Below the pieces are notes generated by a model. It was not told where the DNA came from. It searched no databases and worked only from the letters and a program-made list of their open reading frames with translations. A stretch of 64,000 nt of DNA from Sphingobacteriales bacterium (GTDB lineage Bacteria > Bacteroidota > Bacteroidia > Chitinophagales > Chitinophagaceae): the NCBI GenBank assembly GCA_016235125.1, contig JACRLZ010000002.1, positions 682,001-746,000 on the forward strand, given 5' to 3'. The position numbers were made by a program, and so were the translations under genes. Positions 16,778 to 24,248 of this stretch are shown in pieces (position 1 is the stretch's first letter; every line of letters starts with the position of its first letter).

Positions 16778-18046
16778 TCAATGATCATTCAACGGCAACC
16801 CTCTCTTCTGCCACTCAATCCAATTGATATACTCCGGCGCCACACGGTGTTCTTCCATGGTAATACAATCATCAACCGGGCAAACGAGTTTGCAGAGATT
16901 GCAGCCTACACATTCTTCATCTTTTACGGTGTAGGTGTTGTAAGGTTTGCCATAGGCGAGGTTGATAGACTGGTGTGAGGTATCCTCGCAGGCAATATAG
17001 CAGAGGCCGCAATGGATGCACTTATCCTGGTTTATTTTGGCAATATGGTGGTAGTTGATGTCAAGATCTTCCCAATGCGTAATGGTGCTGACCGATTTGC
17101 CGATAAAATCATCCAATGTTTTATAACCTTTTTCATCCATCCAGTTGCTGAGGCCTTCAATCATATCTTCCACAATGCGGAAACCATGCTTCATAGCTGC
17201 TGTGCATACCTGCACATTACTTGCGCCCAGCAACATAAACTCCACGGCATCTTTCCAGGTGCTTACGCCGCCAATACCGCTGATGGGAACCTTGCTGGTG
17301 AGTTCATCCTGTGCAATAGTGGTGAGCATTTTTAAGGCAATGGGTTTTACAGCCGGGCCGCAATAACCACCAAAAACAGATTTGCCCGCCACATAAGGAT
17401 TGGGCACCAATGTGTCAAGGTCAACACCGGTGACGGATTGTATGGTATTAATTAATGACAGGGCATTCGTTCCGGCTTTCACCACGGAACGACCCGTTGG
17501 CACAACAGAATGAACATTGGGAGTGAGTTTGGTGATGACGGGTATGGTTGCTGCTTCCATCACCCATTCCACCACCATGCAGGCGATCTCGGGGTCTTGT
17601 CCTACGGCGGCGCCCATTCCTCTTTCCGTCATTCCATGCGGGCAACCAAAGTTGAGTTCAAAACCCATGGCGCCGGCGTCCTCACATTTTTTGATCAGCT
17701 CATGCCAGCTTTTTTTATCATTGTCCGCCATCAATGAAACAATCATCGCCCTGTCGGGGAAGAGCTTTACACATTCGGTTATTTCTTTCAGGTTGATATG
17801 CAGGGGCCGGTCGCTGATGAGTTCGATATTATTAAAACCCATCACCCGTTGCCCGCCGTAGTCAACAGCAGAATACCTTGACGATACATTCTTGACCTGC
17901 GAGCCAAGTGTTTTCCAGACCACGCCGCCCCAGCCGGCTTCAAATGCACGGAGTACATTGTATTTTTTATCGGTAGGAGGGGCACTCGCCAGCCAGAAGG
18001 GGTTGGGGGATTTTATGCCTAAAAAGTTTGAAGAGATGTTTGCCAT
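16778..18046 (-). CDS. preA: NAD-dependent dihydropyrimidine dehydrogenase subunit PreA
   Basis: A 422-residue protein. An N-terminal dihydroorotate-dehydrogenase-like FMN barrel (SPNPFWLASAPPTDK, GFELNFGCPHGMTERGMG, ITKLTPNV) is followed by a ferredoxin part with CIHCGLCYIAC and CVGCNLCKLVCPVDDC, eight cysteines for two [4Fe-4S] clusters. With PreT it reduces uracil and thymine to their dihydro forms using NADH. The frame continues upstream through repeat DNA to 18151, but ATG 18046 gives the family N-terminus MANISSNFLGIKSPNP. PreT lies about 0.7 kb upstream, separated by a small membrane gene and palindromes. Confidence 0.92.
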   Translation of the reverse strand: MANISSNFLGIKSPNPFWLASAPPTDKKYNVLRAFEAGWGGVVWKTLGSQVKNVSSRYSAVDYGGQRVMGFNNIELISDRPLHINLKEITECVKLFPDRAMIVSLMADNDKKSWHELIKKCEDAGAMGFELNFGCPHGMTERGMGAAVGQDPEIACMVVEWVMEAATIPVITKLTPNVHSVVPTGRSVVKAGTNALSLINTIQSVTGVDLDTLVPNPYVAGKSVFGGYCGPAVKPIALKMLTTIAQDELTSKVPISGIGGVSTWKDAVEFMLLGASNVQVCTAAMKHGFRIVEDMIEGLSNWMDEKGYKTLDDFIGKSVSTITHWEDLDINYHHIAKINQDKCIHCGLCYIACEDTSHQSINLAYGKPYNTYTVKDEECVGCNLCKLVCPVDDCITMEEHRVAPEYINWIEWQKRGLPLNDH

Positions 18047-18133
18047 AATCGTTTTGTTTTCCGTCGGAACGCTGTAAGCGGTCTGAAGGTTATTTAATAT
18101 GATGCCAGCAACATTAAGACGGATGAACTTTCG

Positions 18134-18225
18134 TTGCGACGCTCCGTTCATCGTTCGGTTCGCTGCTCAGCAAATTCGGAATTCATATTGTTTCTCCGAA
18201 TTTGTCATGCCGACGAAGGAGGCAT
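18134..18225. repeat. dispersed repeat fragments upstream of preA
   Basis: This stretch contains TTCATCGTTCGGT (18147-18159) followed 6 nt later by CTCAGCA, a pair that recurs at 25649-25675 beside the ORF6N gene. It also has an inverted pair around CAAATTCGG / CCGAATTTG and a segment GTCATGCCGACGAAGGAGG of a kind I associate with repeated intergenic DNA in this phylum. No gene is supported here. Confidence 0.5.
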
Positions 18226-18261
18226 CTGAAAATATTCATCCCATATTTCATTTCAATTTAT

Positions 18262-18423
18262 GTTGAACCCCTCCGGGGTTCCAACAACTTTCTCAATTTC
18301 TTTTCCCCGGATTAAAATCCGGGGCTATTGATATACCGCCCCTTCGGGGCTCTGAAAACCGTTTGCACATTGTTACCCCCCCGATAAATCGGGGGGCTAC
18401 TAATATTCAGCCCCTACGGGGCT
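18262..18423. repeat. cluster of five GC-rich palindromes
   Basis: Five short hairpins in 160 nt: AACCCC-TCC-GGGGTT (near 18266), CCCCGGAT / ATCCGGGG (18305-18312, 18317-18324), GCCCC-TTC-GGGGC (18338-18350), CCCCCCGAT / ATCGGGGGG (18377-18385, 18388-18396) and AGCCCC-TAC-GGGGCT (18409-18423). All are stems of six to nine base pairs with tiny loops, separated by AT-rich spacers. The rest of the 388-nt space between preA and the small membrane gene holds no gene I can support. Confidence 0.7.
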
Positions 18424-18434
18424 GTAAGGAACCA

Positions 18435-18683
18435 CTAATAATATTTTCTCAGCATATAAATAAATACAATTAACACGATTAAAATTGCAACCAATACGAA
18501 TGCTAACAGCTTTTTTTGAATTTTACTTTTCCTGTTGTTTGACCTGATCCCCCTTTCATATCTGTTTCCTGTCTCAGCAGCATTGAAAACTTTAAATAGC
18601 AAACCGGCAAACCCAATAACAAGAAAACAAATGCCTAATATGATAACGGGCTGGTCAAGTATTACTTTCAATAGCAAAGCCAT
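18435..18683 (-). CDS. small two-helix membrane protein
   Basis: An 82-residue protein with two predicted membrane helices (about residues 8-30 and 58-78) joined by a basic loop (GNRYERGIRSNNRKSKIQKK). I do not recognise a family. The start is ATG 18683. It sits between preT and preA on the same strand, but the palindrome cluster and the preT-end hairpin on either side make a functional link to pyrimidine breakdown doubtful. Confidence 0.5.
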   Translation of the reverse strand: MALLLKVILDQPVIILGICFLVIGFAGLLFKVFNAAETGNRYERGIRSNNRKSKIQKKLLAFVLVAILIVLIVFIYMLRKYY

Positions 18684-18744
18684 ATTTGTTTATAATTGAC
18701 TTGTGAACATCTATAAAGAACTTCTATACTTTTGGATTCTAAAG

Positions 18745-18775
18745 CCTCCGCCAACCGGCGGAGATTTAGGGGGCC
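18745..18775. repeat. hairpin plus G-run repeat at the preT 3' end
   Basis: Arms CTCCGCC (18746-18752) and GGCGGAG (18757-18763) are followed by ATTTAGGGGGCC. Read on the minus strand, the GGCCCCCTAAAT part encodes the last residues (Ala-Pro) and the TAA stop of preT, and the hairpin follows at once. Similar elements lie at 26497, 36089, 52361 and 59533. Confidence 0.7.
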
Positions 18776-20106
18776 AGGTATTTCAAAATAGCCTTCGCTC
18801 CGTCCTTCCCCGCCTGCACCGCATCCACCACTTCTTTACCACCATTCACTGCATCGCCACCGGCAAAGACGCCTTTGATGCTGGTCGCACAGTTTTCATT
18901 GATCACAATTTTTCCGTTCTTATTATCCAGTCTTGACTTCTTAATTAATTTTTCAAAAGGCACCTGTCCGGCCGCTTTAATGACCATGTCAACATCCAGT
19001 GTGAATGTTTCGCCTGTGTCAACAGGGCTTCTTCTTCCACTGGCATCAGGGTCGCCAAGTTTCATAACACTGCAGACAAGCTGTTTGACTTTTCCGCCGG
19101 AGCCTTTTATTTTTTGTGGCGCTGCAAGCCATATCACTTCACAACCATCCAGCATGGCAATGTCCAACTCATGCTGTGTGCATGGTTTTTCTTTTTCTGT
19201 ACGGCGATAGACCATCGTCACCTGTTTTGCACCGAGGCGTTTGGCCTGTGTGGCTGCATCAATGGCTGTCATGCCCATGCCGATGACGGCTACTTTATCG
19301 CCAACCGGAACTGATGGGTAACCATTGGCCCGGATATTGTAAATAAATTTTATAGCATCAACCACGCCTTCTAATTTTTCTCCTGGAATATCTAATTGCC
19401 TTGCTACACCCACACCAATGCCGAGATAAACAGCATCAAATTCTTTTTTGAGTTGGGAGAGTGTAATGTCTTTACCCAGTTCATGGTTATATTTTATTTC
19501 AATGCCACCAATAGAAGTAATATAGTTCACTTCATCTTCGCAGAACTGTGGTGTTACTTTATACGCTGCAATACCATATGTCATCAATCCACCGCCTTTG
19601 CTTTCTTTTTCATAAATGGTTACATCAATCCCTTCTCTTGAGAGAACATGAGCACAACTCAATCCTGCAGGGCCGGCACCGACAACGGCAACCTTCTTGC
19701 CAACGGAGTTTTTACGTTCAAATAGTTGCCAGTTATTCTCCATTGCTTTTTCTGTGCTATAACGCTGGAGTTTTGCAATCGGAATAGGAGGCTCATCTAA
19801 TAAATTGAATACGCAACTTCCTTCGCAGAGTTTCTCTACAGGGCATACTTTACTGCAACCTGCTCCCATGATGTTTGAAGTAAATATTGTATGCGCTGAA
19901 CCTTTCACATTATCCGTTACGATCTGCTTAATGAACTTGGGCACATCAATATGTGTGGGGCAACTTTTGGTGCAGGGGGCATCGTAGCAAAACAAGCAAC
20001 GGCTGGCTTCCACCTGTGCTGCTGTTTTATTTTCAAACGGCGGGTGAATGTCGGCGAAGTTAGCTTCGTATTGTTCTTTGGTTAAGCGATTATTTTGAAT
20101 TGCCAT
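18766..20106 (-). CDS. preT: NAD-dependent dihydropyrimidine dehydrogenase subunit PreT
   Basis: A 446-residue flavoprotein of the GltD / dihydropyrimidine dehydrogenase N-terminal type. Cysteines in CLFCYDAPCTKSCPTHIDVP and NIMGAGCSKVCPVEKLCEGSC bind Fe-S clusters, VVGAGPAGLSCAHVL binds FAD and VIGMGMTAIDAATQAKRLG binds the pyridine nucleotide. It feeds NADH electrons to PreA. Starts at ATG 20106, 101 nt after the beta-ureidopropionase stop, a space filled by an inverted repeat. Its stop codon lies inside a hairpin repeat. Confidence 0.93.
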   Translation of the reverse strand: MAIQNNRLTKEQYEANFADIHPPFENKTAAQVEASRCLFCYDAPCTKSCPTHIDVPKFIKQIVTDNVKGSAHTIFTSNIMGAGCSKVCPVEKLCEGSCVFNLLDEPPIPIAKLQRYSTEKAMENNWQLFERKNSVGKKVAVVGAGPAGLSCAHVLSREGIDVTIYEKESKGGGLMTYGIAAYKVTPQFCEDEVNYITSIGGIEIKYNHELGKDITLSQLKKEFDAVYLGIGVGVARQLDIPGEKLEGVVDAIKFIYNIRANGYPSVPVGDKVAVIGMGMTAIDAATQAKRLGAKQVTMVYRRTEKEKPCTQHELDIAMLDGCEVIWLAAPQKIKGSGGKVKQLVCSVMKLGDPDASGRRSPVDTGETFTLDVDMVIKAAGQVPFEKLIKKSRLDNKNGKIVINENCATSIKGVFAGGDAVNGGKEVVDAVQAGKDGAKAILKYLAP

Positions 20107-20121
20107 ATAATTTTTTTAATG

Positions 20122-20202
20122 GGAACGCAGATTATTATGATGGTGATGATGATTTATGATCTTATCAGCGCTGATCTTAATTATCATAATGATCTGCGTT
20201 CC
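20122..20202. repeat. long imperfect inverted repeat between preT and the amidohydrolase
   Basis: The 11-nt ends GGAACGCAGAT (20122-20132) and ATCTGCGTTCC (20192-20202) are exact inverse complements. The inner parts (ATTATGAT and ATCATAAT, then AAGATCAGCGC-type centre) also pair, so most of the 81 nt can fold into one hairpin. The end motif resembles the periodic arms at 21087 and 22626, with GCAGAT in place of CGGAT. Confidence 0.75.
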
Positions 20203-20206
20203 TGTA

Positions 20207-21073
20207 TTAAAGTTCAACCAGCTTACCGTAAGTCTCCGGTCTTCTGTCTCTAAAGAACTGCCAGGTGCTTCTTACCTGCTCTATCATATCCAGATCAAAA
20301 TCGGCGATGAGCAATTCGTCATTGTCTTCGCTGGCCTGTGCAAAAATTTGCCCCCTGGGATCAACGAAATAAGAAGATCCATAGAACTTGCCGAGGTTCC
20401 AGGGTTTTTCATAACCCACACGGTTGATGCAGCCCATAAAATAGCCATTCGCCGCTGCATGCGCCGGTTGTTCCAGTTTCCATAAATATTGAGAGAGGCC
20501 TGCAACAGTTGCGGAAGGATTGTAAACGATCTCTGCACCATTCAACCCCAAACATCTTGCTCCATCCGGGAAATGGCGGTCATAACAGATGTACACACCA
20601 ACCTTGGCATACTTGGTTTGAAAAACAGGATAACCCAAATTGCCGGGTTTGAAGAAGAATTTTTCCCAGAAGCCACTTGTATGAGGAATATGATTCTTAC
20701 GATACTTGCCCAAATAAGTTCCGTCAGCATCTATTACTGCTGCCGTATTGTATAAAACACCGGCCTGTTCTTTTTCATACATGGGAACGATGATGACCAT
20801 ATTATACTTCTTGGCATACTCCTGCATCCGTTCAGTAGTAACACCGGGAACAGTTTCTGCACTTTCATACCATGCTTTATCCTGCCCGGGGCAGAAGTAT
20901 GGTGTATTAAAAATTTCCTGGAAGCAAAGTATCTGCACACCTTTCTTTCCTGCTTCTTCAATAAAGGGAATGTGCTTTTGCACCATCGCTTCTTTAATTT
21001 CTGCAATCGTTCCTTCGCCTTCTGTTTTGGGAAGGGAGAGCTGGATGAGCCCTGATTTGATCATTCTTGGCAT
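20207..21073 (-). CDS. nitrilase-fold beta-ureidopropionase
   Basis: A 288-residue carbon-nitrogen hydrolase. The catalytic Glu is in CFQEIFNTPYFCP, the Lys in YLGKYRKNHIPH and the Cys in KVGVYICYDRHFPDGAR. It is expected to release beta-alanine or 3-aminoisobutyrate, CO2 and ammonia from the N-carbamoyl compounds made by dihydropyrimidinase, whose gene is directly upstream. I chose ATG 21073 (MPRMIKSGLIQLSL); the frame opens at 21112, but that part falls in a repeat. N-carbamoylputrescine amidase is a possible alternative by sequence alone; context favours the pyrimidine role. Confidence 0.88.
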   Translation of the reverse strand: MPRMIKSGLIQLSLPKTEGEGTIAEIKEAMVQKHIPFIEEAGKKGVQILCFQEIFNTPYFCPGQDKAWYESAETVPGVTTERMQEYAKKYNMVIIVPMYEKEQAGVLYNTAAVIDADGTYLGKYRKNHIPHTSGFWEKFFFKPGNLGYPVFQTKYAKVGVYICYDRHFPDGARCLGLNGAEIVYNPSATVAGLSQYLWKLEQPAHAAANGYFMGCINRVGYEKPWNLGKFYGSSYFVDPRGQIFAQASEDNDELLIADFDLDMIEQVRSTWQFFRDRRPETYGKLVEL

Positions 21074-21086
21074 AATATTTTGTTTT

Positions 21087-21228
21087 GGCCACAGATGAAC
21101 ACGGATTAACACAGATTAAAAATGTGTTTCCCTTTGTGGCGGTTTTTATTATTGGTTCAATACATATTAGTATCAAGGCCGGCAATTAATAAAGAAATAA
21201 TCCGTGCAAATCTGTGTAATCCGTGGCT
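21087..21228. repeat. inverted pair of about 10-nt periodic repeat arms; right arm contains the hydA stop
   Basis: The left arm after GGCC reads ACAGATGAAC, ACGGATTAAC, ACAGATTAAA (10-nt units, 21091-21120). The right arm (about 21197-21228) is the reverse complement of GCCACGGATTAC, ACAGATTTGC, ACGGATTATT. About 75 nt lie between. The element fills the whole space between the amidohydrolase start and the hydA stop, and the TAG stop (21227-21229) is made at the arm's outer edge. Confidence 0.75.
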
Positions 21229-22609
21229 AAATCTTATCCGACACTTTATTTCGCTTTATAAATTTACCATATCCCTTATCAATCTTGCAATGATTATTTT
21301 CTATCGCTACCTTTCCTCTTAGTAAAACCGTTTTCACTTTTCCTGTTACTTCCCAACCCTCATAACCACTGTAGTCCACATTCATGTGATGTGTTTTCGC
21401 TGATAGTTTATGTTTTTCATTCGGGTCAAAGATCACAATGTCAGCATCACTGCCTACAGCAATCGTCCCTTTGCGTGGGAACATGCCAAATATCTTTGCC
21501 GGGTTGGTACAGGCTACTTCCACATATTTATTTAATGTGATCTTTCCTTTATTTACTCCTTCGCTGTACAATAATTCCATCCGATTCTCTATTGCAGGAT
21601 GCCCGTTGGGTATTTTAGAAAAATCATCTTTGCCCATCAGTTTTTGTTCCCATTTGAAAGGACAGTGATCGGTTGCTACTACTTGCACCAAACCCTGATT
21701 GATGCCGGCCCATAAAGTATCCTGATCTTTCTTTTGCCGCAGGGGAGGGCTCATCACCCATTTGGCACCTTCAAAATTCTGTTCGTATAAACTGGCATCA
21801 AGAATTAAATATTGAATACATGTTTCCACGAACATCTTTTGATTTCTTCTTGTTGCATTTCTTACTGCATTCAATGCCCCTTCGCAGGTCAGGTGAACAA
21901 TATAACCCGGGCAGCCGGTGTAATAACTCATATCAACAAATCTTTCGGATGCTTCAGCTTCTGTTATTTCCGGTTGTGATAAATAATGATAGAGAGGAGA
22001 GAGTTTGCCTTCTACCCGGTGTTTGGCAACCAGGTAATCGATCATGTCACCGTTAGTGGCATGGACATTTATTAAACCCCCATGTTTCTTTACTTCTTCC
22101 ATCAGTCCGATCATCTGCCGGTCATCAATCATCAGGGCGCCTTTGTAGGCCATGAATGTTTTGAAAGAAACGATTCCTTCTTTTTCTATCAGGCCCTGTA
22201 TTTCTTTTTTTGTGTTTTCGTTGAAATCCGTCACTGCCATGTGGAAACTGTAATCTCCAATACAGTTGTTATCACTTCGGCCTCTCCATTCTTCTAATGC
22301 GGCCTGTAATGAATTGCCCTGCTTCTGCAGGATAAAGTCAATGACCATGGTCGTGCCGCCAAATAAAGCTGCTCTTGTTCCTGTTTCATAATTATCGCTA
22401 CTGTATGTTCCCATGAAGGGCATATCCAGGTGCACATGCGGATCAATGCCGCCGGGGAAAACGAGTTTGCCGGAAGCGTCAATTTTTTTATCTGCTTTTT
22501 CAGAAAGATTATTACCGATTGCCTTGATGGTTTCACCTTCAATGAAAATATCTGCCACATAATCATCGGTGGCTGTAACGACTCTAGCATTTTTGATAAG
22601 TATGCTCAT
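21227..22609 (-). CDS. hydA: dihydropyrimidinase
   Basis: A 460-residue amidohydrolase with intact metal residues: HVH in GGIDPHVHLDMPF, the carbamylated Lys in FMAYKGALMID, His in INVHATNGD and IVHLTCEGAL, and Asp in VVATDHCPF. It opens the ring of dihydrouracil or dihydrothymine, the second reductive step. In contrast to the dihydroorotase homolog at 8585, all catalytic residues are present. The stop codon lies at the outer edge of a periodic repeat arm, and the start is followed upstream by another such element. Confidence 0.92.
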   Translation of the reverse strand: MSILIKNARVVTATDDYVADIFIEGETIKAIGNNLSEKADKKIDASGKLVFPGGIDPHVHLDMPFMGTYSSDNYETGTRAALFGGTTMVIDFILQKQGNSLQAALEEWRGRSDNNCIGDYSFHMAVTDFNENTKKEIQGLIEKEGIVSFKTFMAYKGALMIDDRQMIGLMEEVKKHGGLINVHATNGDMIDYLVAKHRVEGKLSPLYHYLSQPEITEAEASERFVDMSYYTGCPGYIVHLTCEGALNAVRNATRRNQKMFVETCIQYLILDASLYEQNFEGAKWVMSPPLRQKKDQDTLWAGINQGLVQVVATDHCPFKWEQKLMGKDDFSKIPNGHPAIENRMELLYSEGVNKGKITLNKYVEVACTNPAKIFGMFPRKGTIAVGSDADIVIFDPNEKHKLSAKTHHMNVDYSGYEGWEVTGKVKTVLLRGKVAIENNHCKIDKGYGKFIKRNKVSDKI

Positions 22610-22625
22610 AGCAATATTTTTTTTA

Positions 22626-22746
22626 GAACACGGATGACACGGATTTGACGGATATTCACGGATAACTCTTTTTTGTAGTTTGCCTGTTTTATTTTAACTA
22701 AAGTAAAAATCAGTGTAAATCTATTCCATCCGTGTCATCCGTGTTC
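22626..22746. repeat. inverted repeat with 19-bp perfect ends; right arm encodes the permease C-terminus
   Basis: GAACACGGATGACACGGAT at 22626-22644 has its exact inverse complement at 22728-22746. The arms consist of 9-10 nt units (ACGGATGAC, ACGGATTTG, ACGGATATTC, ACGGATAAC). On the minus strand the right arm encodes the final Glu-His-Gly and the TGA stop of the NCS1 permease. It fills the space between that stop and the hydA start. Confidence 0.8.
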
Positions 22747-24183
22747 TTTCCTTTTCATCAACATCCAATATACAAAACCACTGACAAAGAATCCCACAAA
22801 CCAGGCATAATTGTACAGATCAGAAATCCAGACAGGGAATACATCTGCCGGAATAACTTTTACCTGCACTAAAAAACCGGGAATGTTGGGTACTATTCCA
22901 ATCAGCAAAGCTACAATTGCCTTGATGTTAAATCCGCCTCCATAGCTATACCTGCCTGCATGACTATACAGTTCGGCTGTTTCTAATTTTTGTTTCCGTA
23001 TGAAGTAATAATCAGTGATCATAATACCGCCGATCGGGCCGAGTAGTGCGGAATAACCAACCAGCCAGTTATAAATATATCCATTGGGATCGGCTACCAG
23101 CTTCCATGGGAAGATTAAAATACCGATAACACCGGTGATGTAGCCACCAATTCTGAAATTTATTTTCTTTGGAGCAAGGTTTGAAAAATCATTGGCCGGA
23201 CTTACAATATTCGCTGCAATATTTGTAGCAAGAGTTGAAATGGCAACTGCGAGCATGGCAAATGTTACCATCAGTTTGTTTTCAAATCTTCCGGCTAATT
23301 GCACCGGGTCCCAGATTGTGCTTCCATAAACTATAGTAGTGGCAGATGTTACAACTACGCCAATAAAAGCAAATAAAGTCATGGATGGCGGCAAACCAAT
23401 GGACTGGCCTCTTATCTGAGACTTCTGTGATTTTGCATAACGGGTAAAATCCGGAATGTTCAAAGAAAGTGTTGCCCAAAACCCAACCATGCCTGTTAAT
23501 GCAGGAAAGAAAAATTTCCAGAATGAGTTTCCGTGTAACTGGGTTGGTTGTTCAAGTATCGGTCCCAAACCTTTTGCAGCGCTGATGGCCCAGAATAATA
23601 ATGCCAGTGCAGCAACCGGTAGAAAGATTGCTTTGAATACAAGCAGCTTTCTTATTGTTTCCACTCCGAGGTAAACGATAAGCATGTTCAGCAACCAGAA
23701 AACTAAAAAACAAATCATCGGAATGGCCTGTGGAAATAATGACTGTGTATCCAGTTCAGGCATGGAAGGATTCCATGCCCGGATGATTTGATAGATGGCA
23801 TAACCCCCGATCCATGTTTGAATGCCAAACCAGCCACAGGCAACAATAGCTCTCAGCATTGCAGGAATGTTTGCGCCCATTGTTCCGAAACTTGCTCTTG
23901 CCAAAACCGGAAACGGTATTCCATATTTGGCGCCTGCATGACCATTTAATATCATCGGAATCAAAACAATAGTATTGCCAAGAAAAATAGTGAGGATGGC
24001 CTGCCACCAGTTCATACCTCCTCCAATCAATGAACTTGCGAGCATGTAAGTGGGAATGCAAAGGCTCATACTGATCCATAGTGCAGCATAATTCCAGGTG
24101 CCCCATTTTCTCTTTTCGGGCGGAATGGGGGCTAAATCTTCATTAATCAATGAAGTATTTTGTATATTTTGGTTGTCTGTCAT
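22735..24183 (-). CDS. NCS1 family nucleobase permease
   Basis: A 482-residue membrane protein with about 12 helices. The N-terminal RKWGTWNYAALWISMSLCIP and PFPVLARASFGTMGANIPA, and NIAANIVSPANDFSNLAPKKI in the second half, are signatures of nucleobase:cation symporter-1 proteins (uracil, allantoin, hydantoin and cytosine carriers). Context makes uracil or thymine the likely cargo. I chose ATG 24183; an ATG at 24204 is possible but falls in repeat DNA. The last three residues and stop come from a periodic repeat arm. Confidence 0.88.
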   Translation of the reverse strand: MTDNQNIQNTSLINEDLAPIPPEKRKWGTWNYAALWISMSLCIPTYMLASSLIGGGMNWWQAILTIFLGNTIVLIPMILNGHAGAKYGIPFPVLARASFGTMGANIPAMLRAIVACGWFGIQTWIGGYAIYQIIRAWNPSMPELDTQSLFPQAIPMICFLVFWLLNMLIVYLGVETIRKLLVFKAIFLPVAALALLFWAISAAKGLGPILEQPTQLHGNSFWKFFFPALTGMVGFWATLSLNIPDFTRYAKSQKSQIRGQSIGLPPSMTLFAFIGVVVTSATTIVYGSTIWDPVQLAGRFENKLMVTFAMLAVAISTLATNIAANIVSPANDFSNLAPKKINFRIGGYITGVIGILIFPWKLVADPNGYIYNWLVGYSALLGPIGGIMITDYYFIRKQKLETAELYSHAGRYSYGGGFNIKAIVALLIGIVPNIPGFLVQVKVIPADVFPVWISDLYNYAWFVGFFVSGFVYWMLMKRKEHG

Positions 24184-24189
24184 TTTATT

Positions 24190-24245
24190 GCCACTAAGAC
24201 ACAAAGGCTCTAAGATTTTTCTTTGTGTCTTAGTGCCTTTGTGGC
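24190..24245. repeat. inverted pair of 8-nt periodic repeat arms
   Basis: After GCC the left arm reads CACTAAGA, CACAAAGG, CTCTAAGA. The right arm is the reverse complement of CACAAAGG, CACTAAGA, CACAAAGA. The arms can fold into one hairpin. It lies between the aminotransferase stop and the NCS1 permease start. A close relative lies at 28003. Confidence 0.75.
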
Positions 24246-24248
24246 AAA

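Noticed and set aside
18047..18151. N-terminal extension of PreA to 18151
   Set aside because: The extra 35 residues come from repeat-type DNA; family alignment begins at MANISSNFLG.
22626..22746. Insertion sequence or MITE with target-site duplication at the perfect inverted repeat
   Set aside because: No flanking direct duplication could be seen and the arms consist of short periodic units, unlike transposase-bound ends.
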